From Aquila chrysaetos chrysaetos (taxonomy: Eukaryota > Chordata > Aves > Accipitriformes > Accipitridae): 64,000 bases of DNA. Under the pieces are notes generated by a model. The model saw only the letters and a list, made by a program, of their open reading frames with translations, searched no databases and was not told where the DNA came from. The position numbers and the translations under genes were made by a program. Below are positions 1 to 11,885 of the stretch, one piece after another; position 1 is the first letter of the stretch; the number at the start of each line of letters is the position of its first letter. The DNA lies in the NCBI RefSeq assembly GCF_900496995.4, contig NC_044029.1, positions 9,114,001 through 9,178,000 of the forward strand, given 5' to 3'.

Positions 1-3000
1 TTAAAAAGTCTTGCCAAAAGAGGTCATTGTGAAGCTGCTTTTCAGGCGGATATAGGCACATGTTTTCAGCCCCACCTAAGCTATTACACTTTGATAAAAA
101 GCCAAGCACTGTTGTCCCTTTATATCCTACTTGAACTTCATAACCCATAAATTTCATTAGGAAGAGTACCAAATTCCTATTTTAAACAAAGGGCTCTTGC
201 ACATGATTGCATTATTACAGCTTTGGGATTTATTCTGCCTCAACTGAACAAGAATGACTAACTGTACAGCCCCAACACAATGTCAAATATGTCAAAAGAA
301 CCTCAAGGAGAGAGGTTTAAGCTAACGTGTTATAGTTCAAGCTGGAATACATGCATAGTTAGTAACAAATGCTCAACTGATCCTCACTAATGTGCCCATA
401 TGTGCCAGTTTTGTTTTATGTCTGAGCCATAACAGAGAGGCAAAGGAAATCCAGCACCCATTGCCACTGCAAGAAGTGTCTAACGGAATCTATGCTAAGA
501 AAGACCCTTCAAAATATACCACATCACCAAAATGTGTCCAGAGTTTCCAGATGCTTTTTTTCTTTCAGTAGAAAGTTTTCATTCTTAGCTTATAGATTTC
601 AAATAGTGATGACTTGGGACCATCCATATAAATGCCTATACACAGTTAAAAGTGTGTCTAGGGTAAATGCCTGCATAACTACTTGCTAGACTTGAGCTGT
701 GAGTGTGAGGAAAATGCATGAACAATAACTGAATCTCACACATTTCCATTTTTAGTCTGGAACTCCCCATCTCAGTCTATTCGGAAAGGTTTCAAATTTT
801 ATTGCCGTGGTAGTAAAAACAATGACCCAATAGCAAGTCCCCATCCAGCCAGTGAAAATTCCAAAACTTAAAAGTCTGATCCAGTAAGATATTTAAACCC
901 ATGTGATTCCTTAGCACAGGAGTAGTCCCATTGAAGTCAATTAGAACTACTTCTTTGCTTAAAATAACGCATGGGATAAGTATTCTGCCAAACTGGGACC
1001 TAAGAGAAAGTGTCTCATAGAAAAGAAAACAGCTATAATTCCTATTTTCTGTTGGGGACTATCAGTTTTTTTTCCCCTACATTTTCACATCTGGGCTCTG
1101 ACTTCCTTACTTAAATAATTCAACTGGCATTAAGAACATGCAGACTTTCCTTTTTTAAGGAAGGCTAAATTGGGGCAGAAACAAAAAACTCACAATGATA
1201 ATAAAACAGCACAGCTGAAGAAGACCAAGAAGGATGTTTCCCTAAACATTCTGAGGCAACTTTCCACATTATCTGTGTTCCAGTATCAGCCATATGCAAC
1301 AGATCATTTCACCACAGTTATGGACTAAGAAATTCAAAGAGCCAGTGAGCTCAGGTTCTTCATAATAAATTAAGACCAAATTATTTAGCACAAATTTCTG
1401 GGGAGGCTTTCCCTGATGGTCTAGTATGTTCTTTGGCTATGCCTTCAGTACACACTGGCTTTCAGAGATTAGCTATTTCATGTGATCACATGGCATCTTT
1501 GTTCAAGCTTTGGTCCATAACGCTAAACACTTTAGCAGAAATTAAACCCTAATAACTGAATATCTTTCTAGTACTTTCTGTGCTCTTTCATCAATCAAAT
1601 GTCAATTCACAAACACAAGTCAGCATATAAAGATGCATGCTCCTTGTAACTTACTATATACTGGAAATTTAGTTTCACGTTTTTGCTAATGTATTGTGCA
1701 GTTAGGTGACATTAGGCTTTACTTCGCTTTTTGCCCTGTTTATAGTTTTCTGATAAACAAAATAATGGATTATTGCTGGATGTCTAATTAATATTACACA
1801 TTTTCAGAGGGAGTTTTATGACTCAAGACCATGAAATCATTTCCATTGGAAGACTCACCTTATATTATTTTGTCAGAAAATACTGATTTATATGTCATCT
1901 ACTGAAATTCAGTGAATTCAATCTGCTTTTAGCTTTAGCACAAACAGGGAAATGCATCTTGTTTTCACATCCCACCCCACTAATCATACTGTTCTAAGAC
2001 AATAAATATGCGTAACACCCTTGAACACAGCCTGGCATAAATACAACACTCAGGAACAAATAAGTGCGCTTATGACACCGTAATGTGTTTGTAACAAATG
2101 GATTTTGAAGACCCTTGACCCTGGGAAGGTAATTATGCAATTTGATGGGGTCCACAGTAGCTGCAATCTGATTAGAGAACTGATAACATTAGTGTTGCCA
2201 TGAATCTGTCAATACTTTCCTTTATACTTCCTGAGTGTTTGTTTTAGTACAGCTAGATTATATTTTAAAAAGACCTATTACAGTAATTTCAATCTGATTG
2301 TAATGTATAAGCTAAATATTAGTTTCACTAATGTCTTGCTAATGTTTTTTTCTTTTTTTTTGTTTTATTTGCTTGATTGTTTCAATTTGTTTGAGCCTGG
2401 AGTTAAGAGGGAGAGATACTATAAATGTCTTACACTCAAATAGTTGAAATGAAAAGTGAATTAAGGTGGAGTGTTGAAGTGTTATGGCACAGTTCTTCAT
2501 GAGTGAAAAATATAGACTGCTTTTGAGAACTATGAAATTCACTCTATGGAATCAGCTAGAATAGCTGGTTTAAGAGACCTTGAAATATTTATTAAATAGC
2601 ATCACTAAAGAACTGCTTGCTTGGTGCTGTATTCAAAAAGGTGAAGATGAAGGAATTTAAAAGTCTTTTGATCTTCTGTTTGTTACAGATGCACCCAAAG
2701 AGGTCAACTAAATTCTATGGCTGATAGTTAATGAAGCACGTCATCTAACGTAAATATTCTACTCTCTTAAAGATCAAGAGATTTTCACCTTGGGCAAAAC
2801 TTCCTTTGCCCCAAAAGGCATTACTGTGTGCATACATCTCCTTTTGGATAATGTGTATAATTAAAAATCCTCTAATCCTCTCAAGTATTATAATGTAGGT
2901 CAGTTTAGTAAAGAAATCTGTACAGAAGTTACATCTTTAACTGGGTGTGAAGATAAGGAAAAAAAGGCACAAATTTGTATTTGATAACCTCCCTAGTATT

Positions 3001-3539
3001 GCATATGCAGAAACTTACATTTCTACATGAAAACTATGCTGTTTCTCAAAGCATAAAATTGAAATGTATAATCTGTATGTACAAATACAGGTTGTGTGCT
3101 ATTTTCGTATTCTTTCCCAAGCAAAGCCTTGCCTTTGAAGAAGTATCCATTAAACGATGAACATAAAATTATCAAGGTGCAATTTGACAGACACTACAGA
3201 TGCAAATATGGCTCTAACCTAAAAGCTGATGACTTGCAAAGAAGGTACCACATACGGTGAGTGGTTTTCTTGCTGAGTTTTGACTGTGGACCTAGAAACA
3301 CTGTAAAACATGCTGACTGCCTGTCAGCTTCAGGAAAACATGCTGTCATTTATTGCCTGGAAAGGCAGCGTTTGGTTACTGAAGTCATAAGCAATTTGAT
3401 GGGGAGCAGTTATTTTGGATGCACAGCTCTAGAAACACTAAGTTCCTAATAGATGTTGATAACAAGAACCTGAAGGAGCCACCCACTATATCCAATACAC
3501 TTTCTTCCTTTTCAAGTAAATCACACGATGCAGTTCTTT
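1..3539. other. Intergenic AT-rich DNA
   Basis: Apart from the palindromic relic at 876-1000, I see no gene, splice-flanked exon or recognisable transposon. Open frames do not exceed 67 codons. Confidence 0.6.
876..1000. repeat. Decayed palindromic interspersed repeat (MITE-like)
   Basis: An imperfect inverted repeat centred near 938. The left arm includes TGATCCAGTAAGATATTTAA, then ACAGGAGTAGTCCCATTGAA. The right arm read in reverse complement gives CCAGTTTGGCAGAATACTTA, then GAAGTAGTTCTAATTGA. The AGTAGTCCCATTGAAGTCAA core is one I know from dispersed repeats of birds, turtles and crocodilians. It has no coding potential. The family name is not certain; a non-autonomous hairpin element or an old LINE tail are both possible. 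Confidence 0.6.
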
Positions 3540-4640
3540 TTATGTATCTTCAGGCTCCACCTTAAAATTATTTAGGCATTTTTGGCTCCCATTGCTACAT
3601 GGTAGTAGTTTGGTCCAAACCTCACTCATCTGATGGTTAAAAACCTTTCTACTAATTTCCACCCTAGACTTATTCCTGACCATGCTTACCTTTGTTCACA
3701 TGCCAAACACTGCTTTTCAGCTAAAATAGTCATCTTTTTACTCCCTAGTGTTTAACTTCACGAGCTTTTTACAGAGAAAAAAAATATTTTCTAAGCTTTC
3801 ATTTTACTACCATAATTAAGAAAAGCTGTTCTAGCCTCCTCTCATAAAATTAGCTCTCCAAATTAGTAATCAGCCAATAGCCTTTTTCTGTACTTGCAAG
3901 AGCCTAAATTTCTTCTAGAACATGGGGGAGTAGAACTGCTCACATTAGCACTCTGAGCTGAATCAAACGTCTTGCATTACGTTCTCTAGTGGAAAAGTCT
4001 TTGTTTGCAAAGTCTACTCTCTGTTTTCAGAGCTGCATCATGTAGATAGCTCACAGCAAACCTTGCATAAGTTAAAACACACATATTCTTTACACGCATG
4101 ACCACACACTTTATTTTATCGAATGTCGTACTGTTTAAATTATTCCAGTCCACTAGGTCATCCAGTTCTTCTTTATGGAATTGCATAAGGAACTTATTAT
4201 GCCTTTTATCTTTGTTTTATTATCACTTTTCTACTTTTTTGTGGCAAAGTTTTTTGTGACATTTTGAATCCAGTCAGTCCCAAGAACAGACTTTGCAAAG
4301 CTTTCCAAAGTAGTGTATGCATGCAGGCTGCTGCTTTTCCAATGCCTTCTCCCCATTACCTTGTTCACCCTCTTCTATACAATTCTTCCGAAGCGCACTT
4401 TAACTAAAAAGTCTACGAGTGAAATCAGTACTGGTTAATATATGACATTTCCTTTGCTTAGCAAATGAGTTATCAAAAATGTACTAGTTTTGTCAAATAT
4501 GATCAACCTTTGATAAAACATCTTTCCATCTCCTTGCATGGCTTGATTTGTTGTCTTCAAGTTACTGGAGAATAATTTATTTAAAATAAGCTATATTTGC
4601 CTAGTCTCTGAAGGAGTCCTTCCTTTTCAGCAAAAAATTA
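3540..4640 (-). mobile_element. Ancient CR1-type LINE fragment with decayed reverse-transcriptase end
   Basis: Read on the minus strand this is the 3' half of an old CR1 non-LTR retrotransposon. Typical CR1 phrases are recognisable in reverse complement: CTGATGGTTAAAAACC near 3630, CCTCCTCTCATAA near 3836, TAGGTCATCCAGTTCTTC near 4155 and ATCAACCTTTGATAAAACAT near 4502. A 66-codon minus-strand open frame at 3986-4186 keeps EELDDLVDW and KIKCVVM, resembling the DLDxLxxWxxxxxxxFNxxKCxVM block of CR1 reverse transcriptases. The copy is diverged, interrupted by stops and indels, and cannot be functional. The similarity is recognised from memory of the family, not aligned. Boundaries are approximate. 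Confidence 0.75.
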
Positions 4641-7600
4641 CCAGTGCTAACAAAGATACGAGTACTGCTGTTGAGATGAAATACAAAGACAGCCTTTTAA
4701 TCCAGTGTAACCTTTTACATACGTGCTCAATTCCAACACTTCCCAAATATGTCAAACTGCAGACCTAGAGCTCTAAATTTGGATTTATCCACAGAAATGA
4801 CTGCAGAATAAATAGAAACAGTAGAAGTTTTATTCACTGCTACCATGCCTATGTCTTCAACTTTAACCCAAAGGAAAAAAGTAACAAAATTAAAATAATA
4901 CAATATAATTTTTGTTTTTTCCTGCCCACAACCTTCATCATGAGTTGGCTAAAATAAAATGCCTCTTGGTGCCAGTTATGATGGAAAGAGCATTTGTATG
5001 CTGACGTGGAGCAATTATATTTCAAACTCGCCCCTTGGTCAGTGTAGGTAAACAGGCATCAGCTGGTAGTAATTTCTTATTGTACTAGAGAGGTACAACT
5101 GGAAAAGCTGCCTAGGCAAGTACAAATATATCATATCATTGTCAGATCCATTTATTTGAATTTGACATATCCTTGACAGACCTAAATAAAAAAATTGAAG
5201 GTGGTTTTGGAGCCAATCAAACTCAGTCTTTGGAAAACACCAAAGATTTGGTTTGTAGCAACTGAGTGCCTAGACCATTTAAGCCACATGTTCAACCTTG
5301 TAATGAATTCCTTCATTTGGAAAACCTCACATTGATTTCAACAGAAAATTTGTCTAAAAAAACCTAGAGCATTAGCCAGAAGCTTTGTGCATTCTTTGCA
5401 TAATACAAGAGAAAAGGAAGAAATAAAAGAAGAGGTAAGAAGTGTTCCCTGAAAATTATTAACTCATATAATGTTAGTCATTTTGGTGAATATGACCGAG
5501 TGATTCATATTTATAATTTAAGTCATTGAAAGATATTTCCAAAGAAGAAAATTTGGCAACTGTTATTTAAATGCTACTTAAACTTCCTTCTTTCCTTAAT
5601 GATTGATTTAACCTGTAAGCTTTTTTACAATAGTGTTCATGAACAACATGGAAAACAGATTGGTTTATAGTTTGAAAAGTATGGATGAAGCAATAGCTAA
5701 TGAGCTATAGGAAACTGAAATTTTTTTCAGTTCAGGTGATGAATATATTAAAATTAGGAAATAGAAAGCATTTAACTTTATTTTATGATTGATCTTAGAA
5801 CTATATTGTGATTTTTATTTATTTAAAGTAAATACAATATGAATGTGCTTTAAATTATTTGTTGAATAACATATACTAACAATTAACATATTTTTTTAAA
5901 GTATCTGGTAAAAAAGTATGAAAGATACCTTATGTCAACAGCTCTGGCTTGCTCAGGGTAAAAAAAAATCTCTCAAACTTTCCCTCTGGTAGTATCACCT
6001 GCTAATTAGCCACAAAAATTCCAGTGGTATGTCTGACGATGAAACGTGGTTTAACTCTGTGTGACTTTCAGAGGCCTGTTAAAAACTGAACATTTAAAAA
6101 TAAACATGGTAAAGCCACATCCTTAGTTTAGGGGGTTGAATTTGCCTTTCAGGGAGTTTGTTTCCTTTTATTTCATCCCCTTCAGGAGAGAAGGTCCTTC
6201 CCTGGTCCCAACAAGTTGCTCTTTCTCCTGACCTGGAACCCTGCTGGTTCTGGTCCCCTAAAGCAATCTCTGTCCCTCCTCTCCCCACACCCACCCACCC
6301 CCCTTTCTCATAGCTATTCCCTCTTTTAATATGTATTAATTCACTCTTTCTGTACACCATATTTACACGCAAGCTGGATACATATTTATGCCTAGCTCTG
6401 ACTCGAACACTCTACAAAACCATAGCAAGAAATCTAATAAAATAATAATTAAATGCTATAAAAAAGAGTGGTATTTTAGGGCAAGGCACCAAATAGGCAA
6501 TAAGATATTCACCATCTTCCTGAGACAGCAAAGTCATACTGTTAAGCCAGGCTTAAAGCTAAAAGTTGTTTCTTTGTTCAAGGGTACTCCACATAGCATC
6601 CTGTCTAAATTCAAAATAGAACAGCTCAATCATCAAAACTTAAGTGAAAAGCTGCACAGTATATGTCTTACTGCTCTTGAAAATGGACACTTTGATATTT
6701 TTTTTTTCAGATTTTTTCTAATACTGTTTCCCAAGACTCTTTTCCAGTGCAGCTTTTCCTTTGAAGTCTTATGTAGCTTTCAAGCACCAAACTACATGTT
6801 CCTGCGAGATGTCAGTGGCCTGCTTGTAAAAGATAAGGCAGGAGAGGCTGACACAGCCAATGTATTTTGTTTACAGAAATTTTGCCTCGGTGATCAATAA
6901 CCATTTGTAACAGAAAGATGGTTTCATTCTCCCTTTGCCATGGTGCTAGCTACATTGCCTCAGGACTTTTTTCATTGTCAGACAAGTTTTATTCTAATAT
7001 CTATAGCCAGTTTAGCAGCAACATAATGTTTTATACTAGGAGGTGCCAGCTCTGCTTTCACATTTGATTTGTATTTATCCCATCAACATGTTTATATTTT
7101 AATACGCTGTAGTGCCTGGCTTTAAATCACTGTCAGCAAAGTAAACCTGCTGAGTAACAAGCTCAGATCCACAGAGGACATTTCAGGCAGTGGAAGGCTT
7201 TACTGCGGGGTTTCATTTTCTACAACTCGATCTTCACAACAGAGCCTCAAACATTGTGGCAAAGGTTGTTATTATTATTCTCAAAGTATTTAGTAAATAC
7301 AGCTGCTTGTGGAAGCTAGAGGTAAGACAAGCAATACCGCTGAAATGTGCACATTCCTTCTCTTCTCCATTTAGATTAAAAAAAGAAGGTGTGAATGTGG
7401 ATGGGAGCATGGCGTAAAAAAGCCTACAGTTATCTGATTGGCAGGCAAATGAGCAACCCATTCACCTATCTGTACGTCAGGAGAATCTATTTTGGATTTA
7501 AGGTGTTTAAAATATTAATCTGTGTTTATTTTCCATTTGTAAAAGCAGCTTCTCTTCCAGATTTTCCTGACTAAGTTTATGGACTCACGACTAGATGTTA

Positions 7601-8052
7601 CCCTCTTCCCCTGACTCAACTATCAGCGGAGCTGACATAACTGACGGGTTATGCATGTTTTTCTCCTGCCCTGGTTGTGAGATAAATAGCGTTAGCTCAG
7701 CGTCGAGGCGTGCCAGAGGTGTGATGGTGGACAGGTAGACCCTTCCATTTGTTCAGTGGCTCTAATTCAGTCGCATTCGGCCATGCGTCCGTACCTTTAA
7801 AATACGTCTGGGCTGCAGACCACCAGACATGGAGGGGTATTTTTGGTAGTGGTAAGTAAGTTCATGCAGAAAAAGCTAAGTAGGTGAGAGTTTTTATGAA
7901 AAGGAATAAATCTAGAGTAACAATAGGTTGTTATACTGAAATGGGAATATAGGTGAAAGCTGAATTTCACGATTTAGATTTAAGGTGAAGTCCTGGGTTG
8001 TTTTTCAATTTTGGTTCATTAGGACAAAAGTCTTAGAACCTGATCTACTGAC
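4641..8052. other. Intergenic AT-rich DNA
   Basis: The longest frame (6388-6900, 170 codons) is Lys-, Phe- and Ser-rich with no domain and no exon signals. 5500-5930 is especially AT-rich. A short CpG-containing stretch lies at about 7690-7810 without gene evidence. Confidence 0.55.
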
Positions 8053-8360
8053 GTTTTACCTAAGAAAACAGAACTAAGAAAAACCTGTCAGAAATGGTAA
8101 TTATGTCTACACAGACATGCCTTTAACAAAATGAGTTCAAATTTTTCTTTCATGTGGGATCATGTAACAAACAGCCCATTTATTGCTGTCCAGATCCTAA
8201 TGTTAAGTCCTTATTTTCTTTCCTGTTTCTTTCCCCATTGCAAATTAATGGCACTTTTTTTCTTAAAAACAGACTGTATAAAATATATATACAATTTTAA
8301 AATATGAAGCCATTAAAAAGGGAGGATTTTGCAAGACAGTTGTTTCTACTTTGATCCCAG
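8053..8360. repeat. 308-bp direct duplication, copy 1
   Basis: From GTTTTACCTAAG to TTTGATCCCAG this segment recurs at 9410-9717 with a constant offset of 1357 bp and no gap. I count 6 substitutions in 308 positions (about 98% identity), in the contexts TATGTCTAC/TATGCCTAC, AATGAGTTC/AATGTGTTC, CAAATTTTTC/CAAACTTTTC, TTAAAAACAG/TTAAATACAG, GATTTTGC/GATTTCGC and AGTTGTTT/AGTTATTT. It is AT-rich, has no coding potential and resembles no transposon I know. The octamer GATCTACT at 8042-8049 lies just left of this copy. Confidence 0.95.
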
Positions 8361-9211
8361 TAGTGTAAAACTGTGCCATTTCCAAGCACTGTCACTTACT
8401 GCCTGGACAAAATACACTTTCGGATGTAGGGACCAGAATTTATAAGTATTTTTACCCACTGCATGGACCAGCACTGGGCAAGAAGGCAGTATTATTTATA
8501 CGCACTTTAATTCAGTCCCCTGTGTTAAACCAATGCTTTGGAGATGAACTATTATCAAACAGCAGCTCACCATTTAGAAGAAATAGATTAATCCCCAGTC
8601 CAGAACCAGTGGAAGACTGAACTGCAGTGAAAATGACCTTATCCTGTGACTTTTTTTGCTCCTTTTTTTTTAATTAGTTTATCCAGGCCCTTCAACTTCT
8701 CTGGTCAAGAAGCCCACCAGAAACACGCCCCAACTTTCAGCTTTAGTTACTTAAAAACAGCAAACTTCTGGAAAAGAGCCAGGAATTTCAGATCACTTAA
8801 AATTTTGATAAGATTTTAAGGTATTAAGGTCTGTGGAGATTTGGAGATGGGCAAAGAACACGGGTGTCACAATCTCTCTGGTGCTGAGAGATTTTCTTCT
8901 TTTGGACGAGTAAAAATCTCTTATTGATATTTTTGCAGCATTTGCAGTAGAGAAAGGGTTTCAGGTTTGGATACGACTCAGAAAGAACGTCAGAAACCTT
9001 GAGCTGGAATTTATTCTGTTTGCCAGGGCTTCACAAAAGTAAGGCAGTGAGATGCATGGGAAGAACCTGCTTTGTGGTTTTGTTTTTTCCTCATGGAACA
9101 TAACAGAAGGAAATGCCAAGGCTTGCAAAAGGAAGAAGTTGATAGCCAGGTGCTAAAAAAAAAAATCAATGAACTAATTAGAATTTGGCTTGGGCAATTA
9201 TAGTGTTGATA

Positions 9212-9236
9212 ATGCACGTACGTGCGTGCATGTACG
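9212..9236. repeat. 25-nt alternating purine-pyrimidine tract with four CpGs
   Basis: Every step from 9212 to 9236 alternates purine and pyrimidine, including the perfect 12-bp palindrome GCACGTACGTGC (9214-9225). CpGs are at 9217, 9221, 9225 and 9235. Such tracts can adopt Z-DNA. It lies in the spacer between the two 308-bp repeats, in otherwise CpG-poor DNA. Confidence 0.7.
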
Positions 9237-9409
9237 GTTCTTTCATAAATTGTCTGGCATGTTTAGTGATTATTAAAAGTCACCCAAAGGCAATACAAGA
9301 TTTAATACAAAAGAACACAAAAACTGACAAAATTATTTAACAACTACACAGGGTGTTTTTCTTTAAAAACAAAGTTAACTCACCTCTTGAAAAAATTATA
9401 TTGCAAGGT

Positions 9410-9717
9410 GTTTTACCTAAGAAAACAGAACTAAGAAAAACCTGTCAGAAATGGTAATTATGCCTACACAGACATGCCTTTAACAAAATGTGTTCAAACT
9501 TTTCTTTCATGTGGGATCATGTAACAAACAGCCCATTTATTGCTGTCCAGATCCTAATGTTAAGTCCTTATTTTCTTTCCTGTTTCTTTCCCCATTGCAA
9601 ATTAATGGCACTTTTTTTCTTAAATACAGACTGTATAAAATATATATACAATTTTAAAATATGAAGCCATTAAAAAGGGAGGATTTCGCAAGACAGTTAT
9701 TTCTACTTTGATCCCAG
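9410..9717. repeat. 308-bp direct duplication, copy 2
   Basis: Partner of 8053-8360, same orientation. The heptamer ATCCCAG that ends the copy (9711-9717) is repeated once more at 9718-9724, a micro-duplication exactly at the right junction. GATCTACT, present left of copy 1, recurs at 9724-9731 just right of this copy. Conservation of homopolymers such as the T7 tract with no length change argues for a recent event. Confidence 0.95.
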
Positions 9718-11831
9718 ATCCCAGATCTACTTGATCTGTTTACATTTTTATCCTGTTGACCAGGTAGTGTTAATGTTACGCTTGATAATAACAAGGGCAT
9801 GTTTTCCAGGAAATGCAGATTTTTATTTTTTTTAATTAATCATTTCAGAAAATAGTGCCTGGAAGCCACATCAGCCTCATTTCTGCTTACAATTATTTAC
9901 GGCTTTAAAAATTTCTGGAGATCTTTAGGGAGTTAAAATAGTCTACTCACATTTTCTCAATACCAGTATAATTCTTGGTTTTGGTTTATGTTTAATTACT
10001 GGAAAATCATCTTCATGCACTAAGAATGAACAGGAGAAAGTGGGATTTTTTTTTTCAAAGGTGCACACAGCTAGGTATTTCCCCTGGGTGATGTTGTGCA
10101 TTTGAAGTGTATTCCCTAGAAGCTCCTGTAGTTTTGCTTTGGTGTTTTCTCTAGGGTACACAGAGAAATGCGGAAAGGTCTGTGCAAAATATCATGAATA
10201 CTGAAACTTTTTGCAAAGGTGTCCTGGTCACAGCAGTGGCTTTAAACCATTTTGTTATTATTTTTGAAAGAGACAATGTCATAGAAGCCATCTAGCTAGT
10301 TTAAGCTATCTGTTCAAAGTTTCCCATTATGAAACACAATTACAGAGGTGATATCCAGGCAACTGTGAATCCATCAATCTAGTTTTTTTCTCCTACTGAT
10401 ATAGTAGTTGAAGTGAGCATGATTACTTCTTTACTTAGATAGGAAAATCGTTTAACTTTTTATTACAAGTATAAAGTAATATTAAACTTATATATTGAAG
10501 TAGGAAGAATCTGCTTTAAAAATTTAGGAAGTGAGAGTTAAGAGTCCCAACCCATACATACAAAGGGAAATTACTGGAAAAACCTGTCCAACACACCTAG
10601 CTAAAAAGACGTGACTGCTTTGCTGAAAACAGGTCGTGTGACGAGAAAACACCCACCAATTTTACTGGTGTGTCTATTTCTGAACACTCTGGAAAATGCA
10701 AACAACCTTTCCAATATCCAGAATTGACAGAAACTTTCTTACCTTCCTGACTTTTGCTGCTTTACTTCTCACTCTTCACACCAAATGTGTCAAAGAACTA
10801 AAAGCAGTTGTGTAGAGAAAGGAATTAAGGTTACAGGTATAAATTTATTTTAGATACTTCTTAACCTTTATATCTTACAGTTCTCACATCTGCTTATTTA
10901 AGACTTTTTTTCCTTAGACAAATTTCCTAAGTTGAGAGTGGCTTTGTTTTGTTTTCTTCTGCTGCTACAAGTTACCTCATGTAACTGCTGTGATTTAACG
11001 TGTGTGGTGGAGGAGTAACTGACTCTTACCTTGCTCTGTCTCTTGTTAGCCATAGAAATACTTTCTGCAGGGGTGAAGCCAGGTGCCATTTCCCGAATAA
11101 CAGAATGACGTGGACTGGGCCCAAGAACATACTTCAGCATTTAGACATCAATTTGGCAATACCTGAAAATATGGAAGATGGAACATATCAGTCGCTAACA
11201 GTCAATCTACGTATTCATGTGAATATACAGCTGGCATTTAGATAAGCACAATGCAATTAGCAGAGCTGGAAGTTGGATAGAACAATGGAGCTATCCCTCT
11301 TCCTCTTGAAAATATCATCAAGACACTATTTTTAATCACTACAAGTAATGAATATCTGATCTTGATTATACTCTTCCGCCAAAAAATTCAACTCCAACAT
11401 TGTGGGTCATTATGCAGGAACATTAATTTAATTAATATTGACTCACAGTGAAGAATATAATCTATTAAAATTCCACCATCATTTGTTGTAGAATCTGGAA
11501 ATATTCTATTTATTTGATCTAAGTATGTTTTGTACAACTGATGCTCAAGGACTCTGTTCTGTGATGTCCTTTTTTATATGCCTATAGAAAATAGAAGCCT
11601 TTTGTTGAAGGGGAATTTATGGTTTCTGCCCTAATAGCCATATTTAAAAGAAAAAAAAAAAATAAGCATTTTACAAACCCACATAAAATTAAAAGTGTCT
11701 AATATACACCCCTAAATTCAGAGCAGGAACACTATCCTGCTGCTCCCCTAACAATATATTACCCTTGTCATCTACTGTTGATTCACTTCATTCAAAGCAG
11801 AATAGTTTCCAAAACAAGTTATTCCTTTCAA

Positions 11832-11885
<54 letters not shown>

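Noticed and set aside
6388..6900. 170-codon open frame, plus strand
   Set aside because: Lys-, Phe- and Ser-rich composition expected from AT-rich DNA, no domain or motif, a T-run frame segment in the middle, and no splice or promoter support.
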